Positions 1 through 8,620 of a stretch of DNA of 64,000 bases are shown one piece after another. Position 1 is the stretch's first letter. Each line of letters starts with the position of its first letter. Location of the stretch: contig NZ_JABEQL010000001.1 of the NCBI RefSeq assembly GCF_014174215.1, positions 124,001 through 188,000 of the forward strand. Reading direction: 5' to 3'. The stretch comes from Gluconacetobacter tumulicola. Lineage in GTDB: Bacteria; Pseudomonadota; Alphaproteobacteria; Acetobacterales; Acetobacteraceae. The notes below the pieces were generated by a model. That model did no database searches, was not told the DNA's origin, and worked only from the letters and a program-made list of their open reading frames with translations. The translations under genes were made by a program, and so were the position numbers.

Positions 1-1509
1 ATTGCCGAATTCTTCGGTCAGGCGGGAGGTCTCGGGGTCCTCGGGGTCCAGCAGTCCGGGCGCGCTCACCTTCGGGTCGCCGATCAGATAGCCCTCGTCA
101 TCCACCGCGAAGCTGCCCATCACGATGCCGTTGAACAGCATGCGCCGGCGTGCCGCCAGCACGCCGCCATTCATCGGCAGCAGCCGCCCGCCATCCAGCA
201 CCAGCCGGCCGGTCGGCGCGGTATCCACCACCTCGACCGCACCCGGCGCCAGGTTCAGGATGTCGCCATCTTCAAGCAGGATCGGCAGCACACCCTTTTC
301 GCGCGCGATCGCGGCATTGGCCGTCAGGTGGCGCCATTCGCCATGCACCGGCACCGCAAAGCGCGGCCGCACCAGGTCGAACAACCGCCGCACATCGCCA
401 CCCGTGGCATGGCCGGACACATGCACCAGATGGTCACGATCGGTCAGCACCCGCACACCACGCCGGGTCAGATTGTCCTGCACCTGCATGACCGCCTGCT
501 CGTTGCCCGGGATCATGCGGCTGCTGTAGATGACCGTATCCCCCTCGCCCAGCGAAATGTTGGGGTGGCTGTCGCTGGCGATACGCGACAGGGCCGAACG
601 CGGCTCGCCCTGGCTGCCGGTGATGATCATCACCACCTCGTCGTCGGGCAGCGAATTGGCTTCCTGCTCGGACAAAAAGGGTGGCACATCGGCCAGATAG
701 CCGCATTCCCGCGCCGACACGTCCAGATTGCGCAGCGAACGGCCGACGATCACCACCGACCGGCCGGCCGCCTGCGCCGCCTTGGCGATGGTCTCGATGC
801 GGGCCACGTTGCTGGCAAAGCAGGTCACGGCAATGCGCCCGCTCAGCGAGGCGATCAGGTCGGTCATGCTCCGCCGCACGTCGGATTCCGACGCCGACGG
901 CCCCTGGGTCATCACATTGGTGCTGTCGCAGACCATGGCCAGCACGCCCTCGTCGCCCAGGGCTTCGAACGCCGCGACATCGGTGGGCGGCCCCACCATC
1001 GGCTGCGGGTCGAACTTCCAGTCGCCGGTATGCACGATAATGCCATGGGGCGTGCGCAGCACCACCGCCTGCGCCTCGGGCACCGAATGCGTCACCGGGA
1101 TGAAGCGCAGGTCGAACGGCCCGACATTGAAGGCGCCGCCCGGAGCGATGACGTGGATCTTCACCTGCTGGGTCAGATGCGCCTCGCCCAGCTTGCGGCG
1201 CAGCACCGAGGCTGCGAAAGGCGTGGCATAGATCGGGCAACCCAGACGCGGCCACAGATGGGCGACCGCCCCCAGATGGTCTTCATGCGCATGGGTAATG
1301 ACCAGCCCGGCCAGATCGTTCTTGCGCTCGACGATGAAGACCGGGTCCGGCATCAGGATCTCGGCTTCCGGCGTGTCGTTGCCGGAAAAGCCGATACCGC
1401 AATCGATGGCCAGCCAGGTGGATCCCAGCCGGTAGAGATTCAGATTCATGCCGATCTCGCCCGTTCCGCCCAGGGGCAGAAAGGCCAGACCATCATTGGT
1501 GTCGTTCAT
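1..1509 (-). CDS. rnj: Ribonuclease J, 3' end cut by window edge
   Basis: Metallo-beta-lactamase/beta-CASP ribonuclease that acts in the cytoplasm on mRNA and rRNA as endonuclease and 5'-3' exonuclease. The visible 503 residues start MNDTNDGLAFLPLGGTGEIG, the usual RNase J N-terminus. The metal site THAHEDHLG is at residues 72-80 (H73, H75, D77, H78). Further support comes from the HTGDWKFD and CDSTN motifs, the ITGSQGE segment and the VHVSGHA motif of the beta-CASP region. The ATG at 1509 is preceded by AAGGATAGG. The frame is open to base 1, so only the C-terminal part is missing. It lies downstream of birA and the nuo genes, a common alphaproteobacterial arrangement. The family identity is certain; the exact activity is inferred. 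Confidence 0.95.
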   Translation of the reverse strand, partial: MNDTNDGLAFLPLGGTGEIGMNLNLYRLGSTWLAIDCGIGFSGNDTPEAEILMPDPVFIVERKNDLAGLVITHAHEDHLGAVAHLWPRLGCPIYATPFAASVLRRKLGEAHLTQQVKIHVIAPGGAFNVGPFDLRFIPVTHSVPEAQAVVLRTPHGIIVHTGDWKFDPQPMVGPPTDVAAFEALGDEGVLAMVCDSTNVMTQGPSASESDVRRSMTDLIASLSGRIAVTCFASNVARIETIAKAAQAAGRSVVIVGRSLRNLDVSARECGYLADVPPFLSEQEANSLPDDEVVMIITGSQGEPRSALSRIASDSHPNISLGEGDTVIYSSRMIPGNEQAVMQVQDNLTRRGVRVLTDRDHLVHVSGHATGGDVRRLFDLVRPRFAVPVHGEWRHLTANAAIAREKGVLPILLEDGDILNLAPGAVEVVDTAPTGRLVLDGGRLLPMNGGVLAARRRMLFNGIVMGSFAVDDEGYLIGDPKVSAPGLLDPEDPETSRLTEEFGN

Positions 1510-1777
1510 AACCTATCCTTTTGTACCAACACGAATCATGACGGGAAAACAGTCCCTTCATGGGAATATGCATGTCGGGATGGTCCGCATGGCCCGCGGC
1601 GGGCCTGCCGACATCTCTCCCTTCGCGGACAGCAATCCTGTCCATCTGACTCCAACGCCCCCTTTTGGGGCAATCCCGCCGCGTCCGGCCGCCTGGTCCC
1701 ATGAGATCGGAGCCGGGAATCATCCTTCCCGCTCGACGATCATCGGACCCATGCGACCCTAAAACCCAGACCGGCTG
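1510..1777. other. Intergenic region between birA and RNase J
   Basis: No convincing gene is seen here. A 76-codon open frame on the minus strand has no recognisable protein character. Two short hairpins can be drawn (GGACAG/CTGTCC near 1630 and GCCCC/GGGGC near 1660), neither with a T-tract. In many alphaproteobacteria a type III pantothenate kinase gene sits at this place; none is present here. Confidence 0.4.
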
Positions 1778-2563
1778 TCAGGTTCCCGTGCCGCCCGACG
1801 CCCCGGCGGCGTCGCGATCCAGCAACAGGATTTCGCCGGTCGAAATCCGTTTCAGCCCATCGGCACAGCGCAGCAGGAGCATCCCCTGCTCGTCCAGGCC
1901 GACGAACGAACCTTCTACCTGCCCGCTTTCGCCGCGCACCACAAGTCTGGTGCCCGGCGGGTGGGCGCGTTCCAGCCATGCCGCACGCAGCGAAGCAAAG
2001 CCCTCCGCGCGCCACACCGCCTGCCAGCGGTCCAGTTCGGCGCATATCGCACGGGCCACGATCTCGGGGTCCGGGGCCGTTCCATAGGCGGCGACGCAGG
2101 CCAGACTCCGTCCGGCAATCGCGGGCACGGCCCGCAGATTGGCCCCGAACCCGATGACCAGCCAGCGTCCCGTGGCATCGCTCCCACGCTCGATCAGGAT
2201 GCCGGCGGTCTTACATCCCGCCAGCAGCAGGTCATTGGGCCATTTCAGCCGCAACTGCGCCGGATCGTGAATCCACGGCAGGATCGCCCCGTGAAAGGCC
2301 AGACTGGCCACAAACGGCCACAGCCCCACCGCACCATCCGCCTCGGCAGGACGCAGCAGGACCGAGAATGCCAGATTGCCGCCCGGGTCCTGCCAGTCGC
2401 GGCCCCGGCTCCCCCGGCCACTGGTCTGGCGACGGGCCATGACCGCCAGCCCCGCCTCCGCCCCCTCGCCAGCCCGCGCGATACAGTGATCGGAGGTCGA
2501 GCCCAGCTCGTCATGGATCTCGAGGCGCCAGGCGGTCGTACCCGGCGCCAACTCCACCGTCAC
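1778..2563 (-). CDS. birA: Biotin--[acetyl-CoA-carboxylase] ligase (BirA, catalytic type)
   Basis: Activates biotin with ATP and attaches it to the biotin carrier lysine of carboxylases. It has 261 residues with no N-terminal winged helix, so it should be a ligase only and not a repressor. Visible motifs are the GSTSD segment, the biotin/AMP loop SGRGSRGRDW (about residues 48-57) and the KWPNDLLLAGCKTAGIL segment typical of the BPL/LplA fold. The likely start is the GTG at 2563, which overlaps the nuoN stop by four bases (GTGA). This indicates translational coupling and membership of the nuo transcript. The C-terminal SH3-like domain is present. Confidence 0.93.
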   Translation of the reverse strand: MTVELAPGTTAWRLEIHDELGSTSDHCIARAGEGAEAGLAVMARRQTSGRGSRGRDWQDPGGNLAFSVLLRPAEADGAVGLWPFVASLAFHGAILPWIHDPAQLRLKWPNDLLLAGCKTAGILIERGSDATGRWLVIGFGANLRAVPAIAGRSLACVAAYGTAPDPEIVARAICAELDRWQAVWRAEGFASLRAAWLERAHPPGTRLVVRGESGQVEGSFVGLDEQGMLLLRCADGLKRISTGEILLLDRDAAGASGGTGT

Positions 2564-3984
2564 CTGAACAGGGCCTGCGCCGCTGCCTGGGCCGCGGTCG
2601 AAACCGGACCCAGCACGATCAGGAACCCGGCCGTCGCAACCCCCATCCCGACCGAGACGAAGGACAGCGACAGCGGCCGCCGGTCGAGAGGCGCCGCCGC
2701 CTCATCGAAGAACATCACCTTGATGATACGCACATAATAATAGGCACCGATCACGCTGCTGACGACACCAACCGCCGCCAGCCCGAACAGATGGGCATTG
2801 ATCGCGGCATAGAACACCATCAGCTTGCCGAAGAACCCGGCCAGCGGCGGCGCCCCCGCCATGCTGAACATGAAGATCGCCATCGCGGTGGCCAGCCCCG
2901 GATCGGTACGGCCCAGCCCGGCCAGGTCGGCGATCCCGGTCACCGCGCGCCCCTTGCGGCGCATGGCGATGATCACGGCAAAGGCCCCGACATTCATCAG
3001 CAGATAGGTGGTCAGATAAACCAGCGTGCCGCGCATGCCCTCTTCGGTCCCGGCCGACAGGCCCATCAGCGCATAGCCCATATGGCCGATCGAGGAATAA
3101 GCCATCAGCCGCTTGATATCGGTCTGCGGAATGGCCGCCAGCGACCCGAACAGCATCGAGACGATCGCAATGGCCTCGACCAGGATCTGCCATTGCGGCG
3201 CGACATGGCCGAACGGCCCCGCCATCACCCGCAGCAGCAGCGCAAAGGCCGCGATCTTCGGCGCGCCGGCCATGAAGGCGGTCACCGGCGTCGGCGCACC
3301 CTGATACACATCAGGCGTCCACATATGGAATGGCACCGCCGACAGCTTGAAGGTCAGCCCCGCCAGCATGAACACAATGCCGATCATCAGCCCCATCGGC
3401 ACGGCGGAGGTAGCACTGAGCGCCGTCTGGATGGCCCCATATTCCATGGTGCCGGCAAAGCCATAGACCAGCGCCGAACCATAGAGCAGCAGGCCCGAGG
3501 CCAGCGACCCGAGCACGAAATATTTCAGCCCCGCCTCGGCCCCCCGCACATCGTCCCGCGCGAAGGCGCAGAGGATGTAGATGGCCAGTGACGACAGTTC
3601 CAGCCCGATGAACAGCGTCATCAGATTACCCGACGACGCCATCATCATGGTACCCAGCGTCGAGAACAGCAGCAGGACCGGGAATTCGAACCGCTCCACC
3701 TTCAGGTCCCGCGCGTAGCCCACGGTCAGCATCGTCGCCAGCGCCCCGCCTGCCAGGCTGAGCAGCTTCATGAAGCGGGCAAAGCTGTCATTGATGAAGA
3801 TATGGTTGTAGCCGGTCCCGTCCGGCGACATCACGACCAGGAACGCGGTCAGGACGAAGGCGCCGATCGTCAGCATGGAGCAGGCGAGGAACGGCTGCCC
3901 CTTCTTCTGCACCACCCCGAAGACGAGGATCGCGAGGCCGCACAGTGCCAGGACGATTTCCGGCAGAGCAAGTGTCCAGTTCAT
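2560..3984 (-). CDS. nuoN: NADH-quinone oxidoreductase subunit N
   Basis: Antiporter-like proton-pumping membrane subunit of complex I, 474 residues. The start at 3984 (MNWTLALPEIVLAL) is the typical NuoN beginning; a longer open frame upstream only overlaps the nuoL gene and is not protein-like. Diagnostic segments are the TM5 glutamate in GLELSSLAIYIL, the lysine helix FKLSAVPFHMWTPDVYQGAP and TDIKRLMAYSSIGHMGYAL. It follows nuoL by 23 bases with no nuoM between, which is unusual. It overlaps birA by four bases. The ribosome-binding site is weak, so translation may depend on coupling to nuoL. Confidence 0.96.
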   Translation of the reverse strand: MNWTLALPEIVLALCGLAILVFGVVQKKGQPFLACSMLTIGAFVLTAFLVVMSPDGTGYNHIFINDSFARFMKLLSLAGGALATMLTVGYARDLKVERFEFPVLLLFSTLGTMMMASSGNLMTLFIGLELSSLAIYILCAFARDDVRGAEAGLKYFVLGSLASGLLLYGSALVYGFAGTMEYGAIQTALSATSAVPMGLMIGIVFMLAGLTFKLSAVPFHMWTPDVYQGAPTPVTAFMAGAPKIAAFALLLRVMAGPFGHVAPQWQILVEAIAIVSMLFGSLAAIPQTDIKRLMAYSSIGHMGYALMGLSAGTEEGMRGTLVYLTTYLLMNVGAFAVIIAMRRKGRAVTGIADLAGLGRTDPGLATAMAIFMFSMAGAPPLAGFFGKLMVFYAAINAHLFGLAAVGVVSSVIGAYYYVRIIKVMFFDEAAAPLDRRPLSLSFVSVGMGVATAGFLIVLGPVSTAAQAAAQALFR

Positions 3985-4007
3985 CGGTTCAAACCCGTTC
4001 CCGGAGA

Positions 4008-5948
4008 TCAACGGAAGACCAGCAGGGTGGAGACGAGCACCACCAGGCCGATCAGCATCGTGAAGGCATAGATCGCGATCGAACCGGTCTGGGTCCGCAC
4101 CGCCTGGGCGGCGGTACCCGCCGTCATCCGGGCCAGACCGTGGGGAATCCCCTCGATCACCTCTTCGTCCACGCCTTTCCACAGCAGGTTGGCAAGCGCC
4201 CGATACGGCCGGACGAACAGATGGTCATACAGCTCGTCGAAATACCATTTGTTCAGCAGGAACAGGTAGATCGGCCGCAGGCTGGTCGCCAGCGACACCG
4301 GAATGGCAGGGCTGGCCACGTAGCACAGATAAGCGACCAGAATACCCAGCACACCGGCAAAGGTCGGCACCAGCGCGATCAGTTCCGGCGTCTGTTCCAG
4401 CGTCGCGATGATGGTATTGCCCGGCGCATTCACGATCGCCCCGTTCCAGAAGGCTTCCTGGCCCGCGCCGACATAGTACGGCGCCAGCAGCAGGCCGGCC
4501 AGCACGGCACCCACCCCGAGCAGGACCAGCGGCAGCGTCATCCAGGCCGGGCTTTCATGCGCGCCCTCATGCAGGTGCGCATCGCGCGGCGCGCCGTGGA
4601 AGACCAGGAAGATCAGGCGCCAGCTATACAGCGCGGTAATGAAGGCCGTGACGCAGCCCAGCGTCCAGCCATAGAAGCCGAGGCTGCTATGGGCCATCCA
4701 TGTGGCTTCCAGGATCGCGTCCTTGGACCAATAGCCGGCGAAGGGGAAGATGCCGGCCAGGGCCAGGCTGCCTACCCACATCGCGCCATAGGTCAGCGGG
4801 ATCTTCTTCCACAGCCCGCCCATGCGGAACATGTTCTGCTCATCATGCACGGCATGGATCACCGAGCCCGCGCCCAGGAACAGCAGCGCCTTGAAGAAGG
4901 CATGCGTCGTCAGATGGAACATCGACGCCTGATAGGCCCCGGCCCCGACGGCCATGAACATGTAGCCAAGCTGCGAACAGGTCGAATAGGCGATCGTGCG
5001 CTTGATATCCGGCTGCACCAGCCCGACTGTGGCCGCAAAGAAGCAGGTCGTCGCCCCGATGAAGAGGATGAAGGCCTTGGTGTCGGGTGCGAATTCCACC
5101 AGCGGCGACATCCGCGCCATCAGGAACACGCCTGCGGTCACCATGGTCGCGGCATGGATCAGCGCGGAAACCGGCGTCGGGCCTTCCATCGCATCCGGCA
5201 GCCAGGTGTGCAGGAAAAGCTGCGCCGACTTGCCCATCGCACCGATGAACAGCAGCAGGCATATCGTCTCGTAGATCCGGTGCGTGCCGAACAGCCTATA
5301 GGTATCGTCGCCATGCGCCGGCACCAGCGCAAAGATATTGTCGTAGGTGACCGAGCCGAACTCGACGAACAGCAGCGCGATACCGACCATGAAGAACAGA
5401 TCGGCCACGCGATTGACCACGAAGGCCTTGATCGCGGCGGCACAGGCGCTCGGGCGGTCGTACCAGTAGCCGATCAGCAGATAGCTCGCGAGGCCCACAC
5501 CTTCCCAGCCGAAGAAGAGCTGGATCAGGTCGTTCGACGTCACCAGCATCAGCATGGCGAAGGTGAAGAGCGACAGATACGAGAAGAACCGATAGGTCGG
5601 GGTCGTCTCATGCCCCATGTAACCGATGCTGTAGATATGCACGAGGGCCGAAACCGCGGTCACCATGGCGACCATCGACAGCGACAACGTATCCAGCCGC
5701 AGCGTCCAGGCGGCGTGGAAGCTGCCGGCGCGGATCCAGTCCGCCAGTTGCACCACGACCGGCATGCCGCCGGCGTGCATCGCGGTGAGCAGCGCCCCGC
5801 TGCCGCACAGGGCCGCGATCACCATGACGGACGTGGTCAGCGCCTTGGCCGGCCCGTCGCCTATCATCCGCCCGAACAGTCCCGCCACCATGCAGGCGAA
5901 CAGGGGTCCGAGGACCGCGATCTCGAAAAGGGTAGATGCCGTTTGCAT
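4008..5948 (-). CDS. nuoL: NADH-quinone oxidoreductase subunit L
   Basis: Largest antiporter-like subunit of complex I, 646 residues, at the distal tip of the membrane arm with the long lateral helix at its C-terminus. The N-terminal region holds the LQLFFGWEGVGLASYLL-type segment (here LIQLFFGWEGVGLASYLLIG). The proton channel segment LPDAMEGPTPVSALIHAATM follows, then QPDIKRTIAYSTCSQLGYM. The C-terminus is complete (LNKWYFDELYD, then a final membrane helix), so there is no sign of fusion with a lost nuoM. It starts seven bases after nuoK ends. Confidence 0.97.
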   Translation of the reverse strand: MQTASTLFEIAVLGPLFACMVAGLFGRMIGDGPAKALTTSVMVIAALCGSGALLTAMHAGGMPVVVQLADWIRAGSFHAAWTLRLDTLSLSMVAMVTAVSALVHIYSIGYMGHETTPTYRFFSYLSLFTFAMLMLVTSNDLIQLFFGWEGVGLASYLLIGYWYDRPSACAAAIKAFVVNRVADLFFMVGIALLFVEFGSVTYDNIFALVPAHGDDTYRLFGTHRIYETICLLLFIGAMGKSAQLFLHTWLPDAMEGPTPVSALIHAATMVTAGVFLMARMSPLVEFAPDTKAFILFIGATTCFFAATVGLVQPDIKRTIAYSTCSQLGYMFMAVGAGAYQASMFHLTTHAFFKALLFLGAGSVIHAVHDEQNMFRMGGLWKKIPLTYGAMWVGSLALAGIFPFAGYWSKDAILEATWMAHSSLGFYGWTLGCVTAFITALYSWRLIFLVFHGAPRDAHLHEGAHESPAWMTLPLVLLGVGAVLAGLLLAPYYVGAGQEAFWNGAIVNAPGNTIIATLEQTPELIALVPTFAGVLGILVAYLCYVASPAIPVSLATSLRPIYLFLLNKWYFDELYDHLFVRPYRALANLLWKGVDEEVIEGIPHGLARMTAGTAAQAVRTQTGSIAIYAFTMLIGLVVLVSTLLVFR

Positions 5949-5955
5949 GGCCCGC

Positions 5956-6279
5956 TCAGCCCTTCATCATGGTGATGTCTTCGACCTCGATCGAACCGCG
6001 ATTGCGGAAATAGACCGTCACGATCGCCAGCCCGATGGCGGATTCAGCCGCCGCGATGGTCAGGACGAACAGGGTGAAGACCTGCCCGGACAGATCGCCG
6101 AGCGCGGAAGAAAACGCGACGAAATTCAAATTCGCCGACAGCAGGATCAGTTCGATCGACATCAGGATGATGATGACGTTCTTGCGGTTCAGGAAAATGC
6201 CGAACACACCCAGAACCAGCAGGATGGCACTGACCGTCAGATAGGGCCCGATGCCGATGCTTCCCAATCCGCCGGTCAT
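5956..6279 (-). CDS. nuoK: NADH-quinone oxidoreductase subunit K
   Basis: Small membrane subunit of complex I, 107 residues and three predicted membrane helices. It has the two conserved membrane glutamates of the family, one in [12 protein letters not shown] and one in [11 protein letters not shown]. These belong to the proton path between the quinone-side subunits and the antiporters. The ATG at 6279 overlaps the nuoJ stop by four bases (ATGA), showing coupled translation. The length is close to the family norm of about 100 residues. Confidence 0.97.
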   Translation of the reverse strand: MTGGLGSIGIGPYLTVSAILLVLGVFGIFLNRKNVIIILMSIELILLSANLNFVAFSSALGDLSGQVFTLFVLTIAAAESAIGLAIVTVYFRNRGSIEVEDITMMKG

Positions 6280-7040
6280 TGCGCCAGCCCTCCATGATTC
6301 TCGGCACCGAGCCCGCCCTGCCCGGTCTCATCGACCGACTTGCCCTGGGGCACGGGCTCTTCCGTCACCCCGTACGACCCCGGAACCGACGCGATGTAGT
6401 AGGAATGTTCCGGCCGGCGGAAACCGCCATTGGCCGCCACGCCCTGCCCCAGGGGCACGGTCATCATGGTCAGCGTATCCGCCGCCGTGCGTTCGTGCTG
6501 GCGATCGATGTTCTGTCGGCGCCCCATCGGCCGTTCGCGCAGCGTCAGCACGATGGCACCGATCATCGCAACCAGCAGCACCAGGCCGCACGCCTCGAAC
6601 AGGAAGACGTAATGCGTATACAGCACGTCACCCAGCGCCGCGGTATTGGTCCGCCCCGGCGCCGCCACCACATGCGGCACGGACCCGATATCCTGCGCCA
6701 CCTGCCAGTGGCTGAAGGCCAGCGCCAGTTCGGCCAGCAGCACCAGCCCCACCGCCGCCCCGAAGGGTGCGTAACGCTGCAATCCTTCCCGCATCTGCGC
6801 GAAGCGGACATCGAGCATCATCACGACGAACAGGAACAGCACCGCAACGGCGCCGACATAGACGATGACCAGGATCATCGCGAGGAATTCGGCCCCAGCG
6901 ACCAGAAACAGACCCGCAGCATTGAAAAAGGCCAGGATCAGAAACAGCACGGAGTGAACGGGATTACGCGCGCTGACCACCATTCCGGCCGACAGGACCA
7001 GTACCGTCGCGAACACGTAGAAGACGATTTGGGTCATCAT
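6276..7040 (-). CDS. nuoJ: NADH-quinone oxidoreductase subunit J
   Basis: Membrane subunit of complex I with about five helices. The 254 residues include the conserved third helix [19 protein letters not shown], which carries the pi-bulge linked to active/deactive conformations. The N-terminus reads [14 protein letters not shown]. The last 60 or so residues are hydrophilic and Gly/Pro/Gln-rich (ending in [13 protein letters not shown]). This makes the protein longer than the usual 165-200 residues of many NuoJ proteins, a tail of unknown role. It lies between nuoI (60 bases upstream) and nuoK (4-base overlap). Confidence 0.95.
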   Translation of the reverse strand: MMTQIVFYVFATVLVLSAGMVVSARNPVHSVLFLILAFFNAAGLFLVAGAEFLAMILVIVYVGAVAVLFLFVVMMLDVRFAQMREGLQRYAPFGAAVGLVLLAELALAFSHWQVAQDIGSVPHVVAAPGRTNTAALGDVLYTHYVFLFEACGLVLLVAMIGAIVLTLRERPMGRRQNIDRQHERTAADTLTMMTVPLGQGVAANGGFRRPEHSYYIASVPGSYGVTEEPVPQGKSVDETGQGGLGAENHGGLAQ

Positions 7041-7100
7041 CGGTGACCTTCCTGCCGCATGGCTCTTTTCTCCCGCTGCCGCACTGTCCCGGCCTCTCCC

Positions 7101-7589
7101 TCAACGATAGGGCGCATCGAGTTCCAGCCGTCGTGCCAGGACACTCTCCCAGCGGTCGCCGTTGGCGAGCAGCTTGTCCTTGTTGTACATGAGTTCCTCG
7201 CGCGTCTCGGTCGCGAACTCATAGTTCGGCCCCTCGACGATCGCATCGACCGGGCAGGCTTCCTCGCACAGGCCGCAATAGATGCATTTCGTCATGTCGA
7301 TGTCGTAGCGCGTGGTGCGCCGCGACCCGTCATCGCGCGGTTCGGATTCGATCGTGATCGCCTCGGCCGGGCAGGTCGCCTCGCACAGCTTGCAGGCAAT
7401 GCAGCGTTCCTCGCCGTTCGGATAGCGGCGCAGCGCATGTTCGCCACGGAAACGCGGCGAGAGCGGCCCCTTTTCGTATGGATAGTTGATCGTCACCTTG
7501 GGTTTGAAGAAGGCCCGCAGCGTCGCTCCCATGCCGGCCACCAGTTCGGCCAGCAGGAAGGAACGGACCGTTCGGTCAAGAGTGCCCAT
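7101..7589 (-). CDS. nuoI: NADH-quinone oxidoreductase subunit I (8Fe ferredoxin)
   Basis: Electron-carrying subunit with two [4Fe-4S] clusters (N6a and N6b) that pass electrons towards NuoB. The 162 residues start [17 protein letters not shown] at 7589; the ATG shares one base with the nuoH stop (TGATG), which fixes the start over a longer frame inside nuoH. The two ferredoxin motifs [12 protein letters not shown] and [12 protein letters not shown] are intact. The [20 protein letters not shown] stretch is typical for proteobacterial NuoI. Confidence 0.97.
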   Translation of the reverse strand: MGTLDRTVRSFLLAELVAGMGATLRAFFKPKVTINYPYEKGPLSPRFRGEHALRRYPNGEERCIACKLCEATCPAEAITIESEPRDDGSRRTTRYDIDMTKCIYCGLCEEACPVDAIVEGPNYEFATETREELMYNKDKLLANGDRWESVLARRLELDAPYR

Positions 7590-8614
7590 CAGCTCGCTCC
7601 TCCCTGGGGCAACAGCCCGGTGGCCAGCAGAAAGCCCGCCGTCAGCACCATCCACACCAGCGAAAGCGGGAGGAACACTTTCCATCCCAGCCGCATCAGC
7701 TGGTCGTAGCGGTAGCGCGGGAATGTCGCGCGCACCCAGATGAAGACGAACAGGCAGAACAGGATTTTCGCGATCAGCCACAGCGGCCCCGGTATCCAGG
7801 TAAAGGGCGCGATCCCGATCGGCGGCAGCCAGCCACCGAGGAACAGGATGCTGACCATCCCCGACATCAGGAACATGTTGGCATATTCGCCAAGGAAGAA
7901 GAGGCCGAAGGCCAGCGCCGAATATTCGACGAAGAAGCCGGCCACCAGTTCACTCTCGCCCTCGGGCAGGTCGAACGGCGCGCGGTTGGTTTCCGCCAGC
8001 GCCGAGATGAAGAAGATGATGAACATCGGGAACATCGGCAGGCAGAACCAGACATGGCGCTGCGCCAGCACGATATCGTTCAGGTTCAGGCTGCCCACCG
8101 CCAGCAGCACCGACACGATCACCAGGCCGATCGACACCTCATACGACACCATCTGCGCCGCCGCACGGAGGCCGCCGAGGAAGGCATATTTCGAATTCGA
8201 CGCCCAACCCGCGATCAGCACACCGTAGACACCCAGCGAGGAGATGGCGAGCAGGTAGAGAACCCCGACATTGATATTGGCCACCGCCCAGCCGTCATTG
8301 GTGGGGATGACCGCCCAGGCGGTCATGGCCAGCGAAAAGGTCAGGAACGGCGCGAACAGGAACAGGAACCGGTTGGCCCCGGACGGGATCACGGTTTCCT
8401 TGGTGATCATCTTGATCGCGTCGGCGAAGGCCTGCAGCACGCCGAACGGGCCGTTGACGTTCGGCCCCTTGCGCAGTTGCATCGCCGCCATGACCTTGCG
8501 TTCGGCCAGCGTCAGATAGGCCACGCCCAGCAGAAGCGGCACCAGAACGGCCAGCGCCTCGAGAACCGTCAGGATCACCTGGCCGATCAGTGTGTGCAGA
8601 AAGAAATGCGCCAC
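7589..8614 (-). CDS. nuoH: NADH-quinone oxidoreductase subunit H
   Basis: Membrane subunit that forms the quinone-binding chamber with NuoB and NuoD. The 341 residues are of normal length. Recognisable segments are [31 protein letters not shown] and the acidic loop [20 protein letters not shown], which is one of the best conserved stretches of complex I. It lies six bases after nuoG and overlaps nuoI by one base. Confidence 0.97.
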   Translation of the reverse strand: MAHFFLHTLIGQVILTVLEALAVLVPLLLGVAYLTLAERKVMAAMQLRKGPNVNGPFGVLQAFADAIKMITKETVIPSGANRFLFLFAPFLTFSLAMTAWAVIPTNDGWAVANINVGVLYLLAISSLGVYGVLIAGWASNSKYAFLGGLRAAAQMVSYEVSIGLVIVSVLLAVGSLNLNDIVLAQRHVWFCLPMFPMFIIFFISALAETNRAPFDLPEGESELVAGFFVEYSALAFGLFFLGEYANMFLMSGMVSILFLGGWLPPIGIAPFTWIPGPLWLIAKILFCLFVFIWVRATFPRYRYDQLMRLGWKVFLPLSLVWMVLTAGFLLATGLLPQGGAS

Positions 8615-8620
8615 GTCGCC

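Noticed and set aside
1510-1777. A type III pantothenate kinase between birA and RNase J
   Set aside because: The space is only 268 bases and no CoaX motif is present; the 76-codon frame there is not protein-like.
3985-4182. The 66-codon N-terminal extension of nuoN, considered as a remnant of nuoM
   Set aside because: It overlaps the 3' end of nuoL in another frame and has no hydrophobic or NuoM-like sequence.
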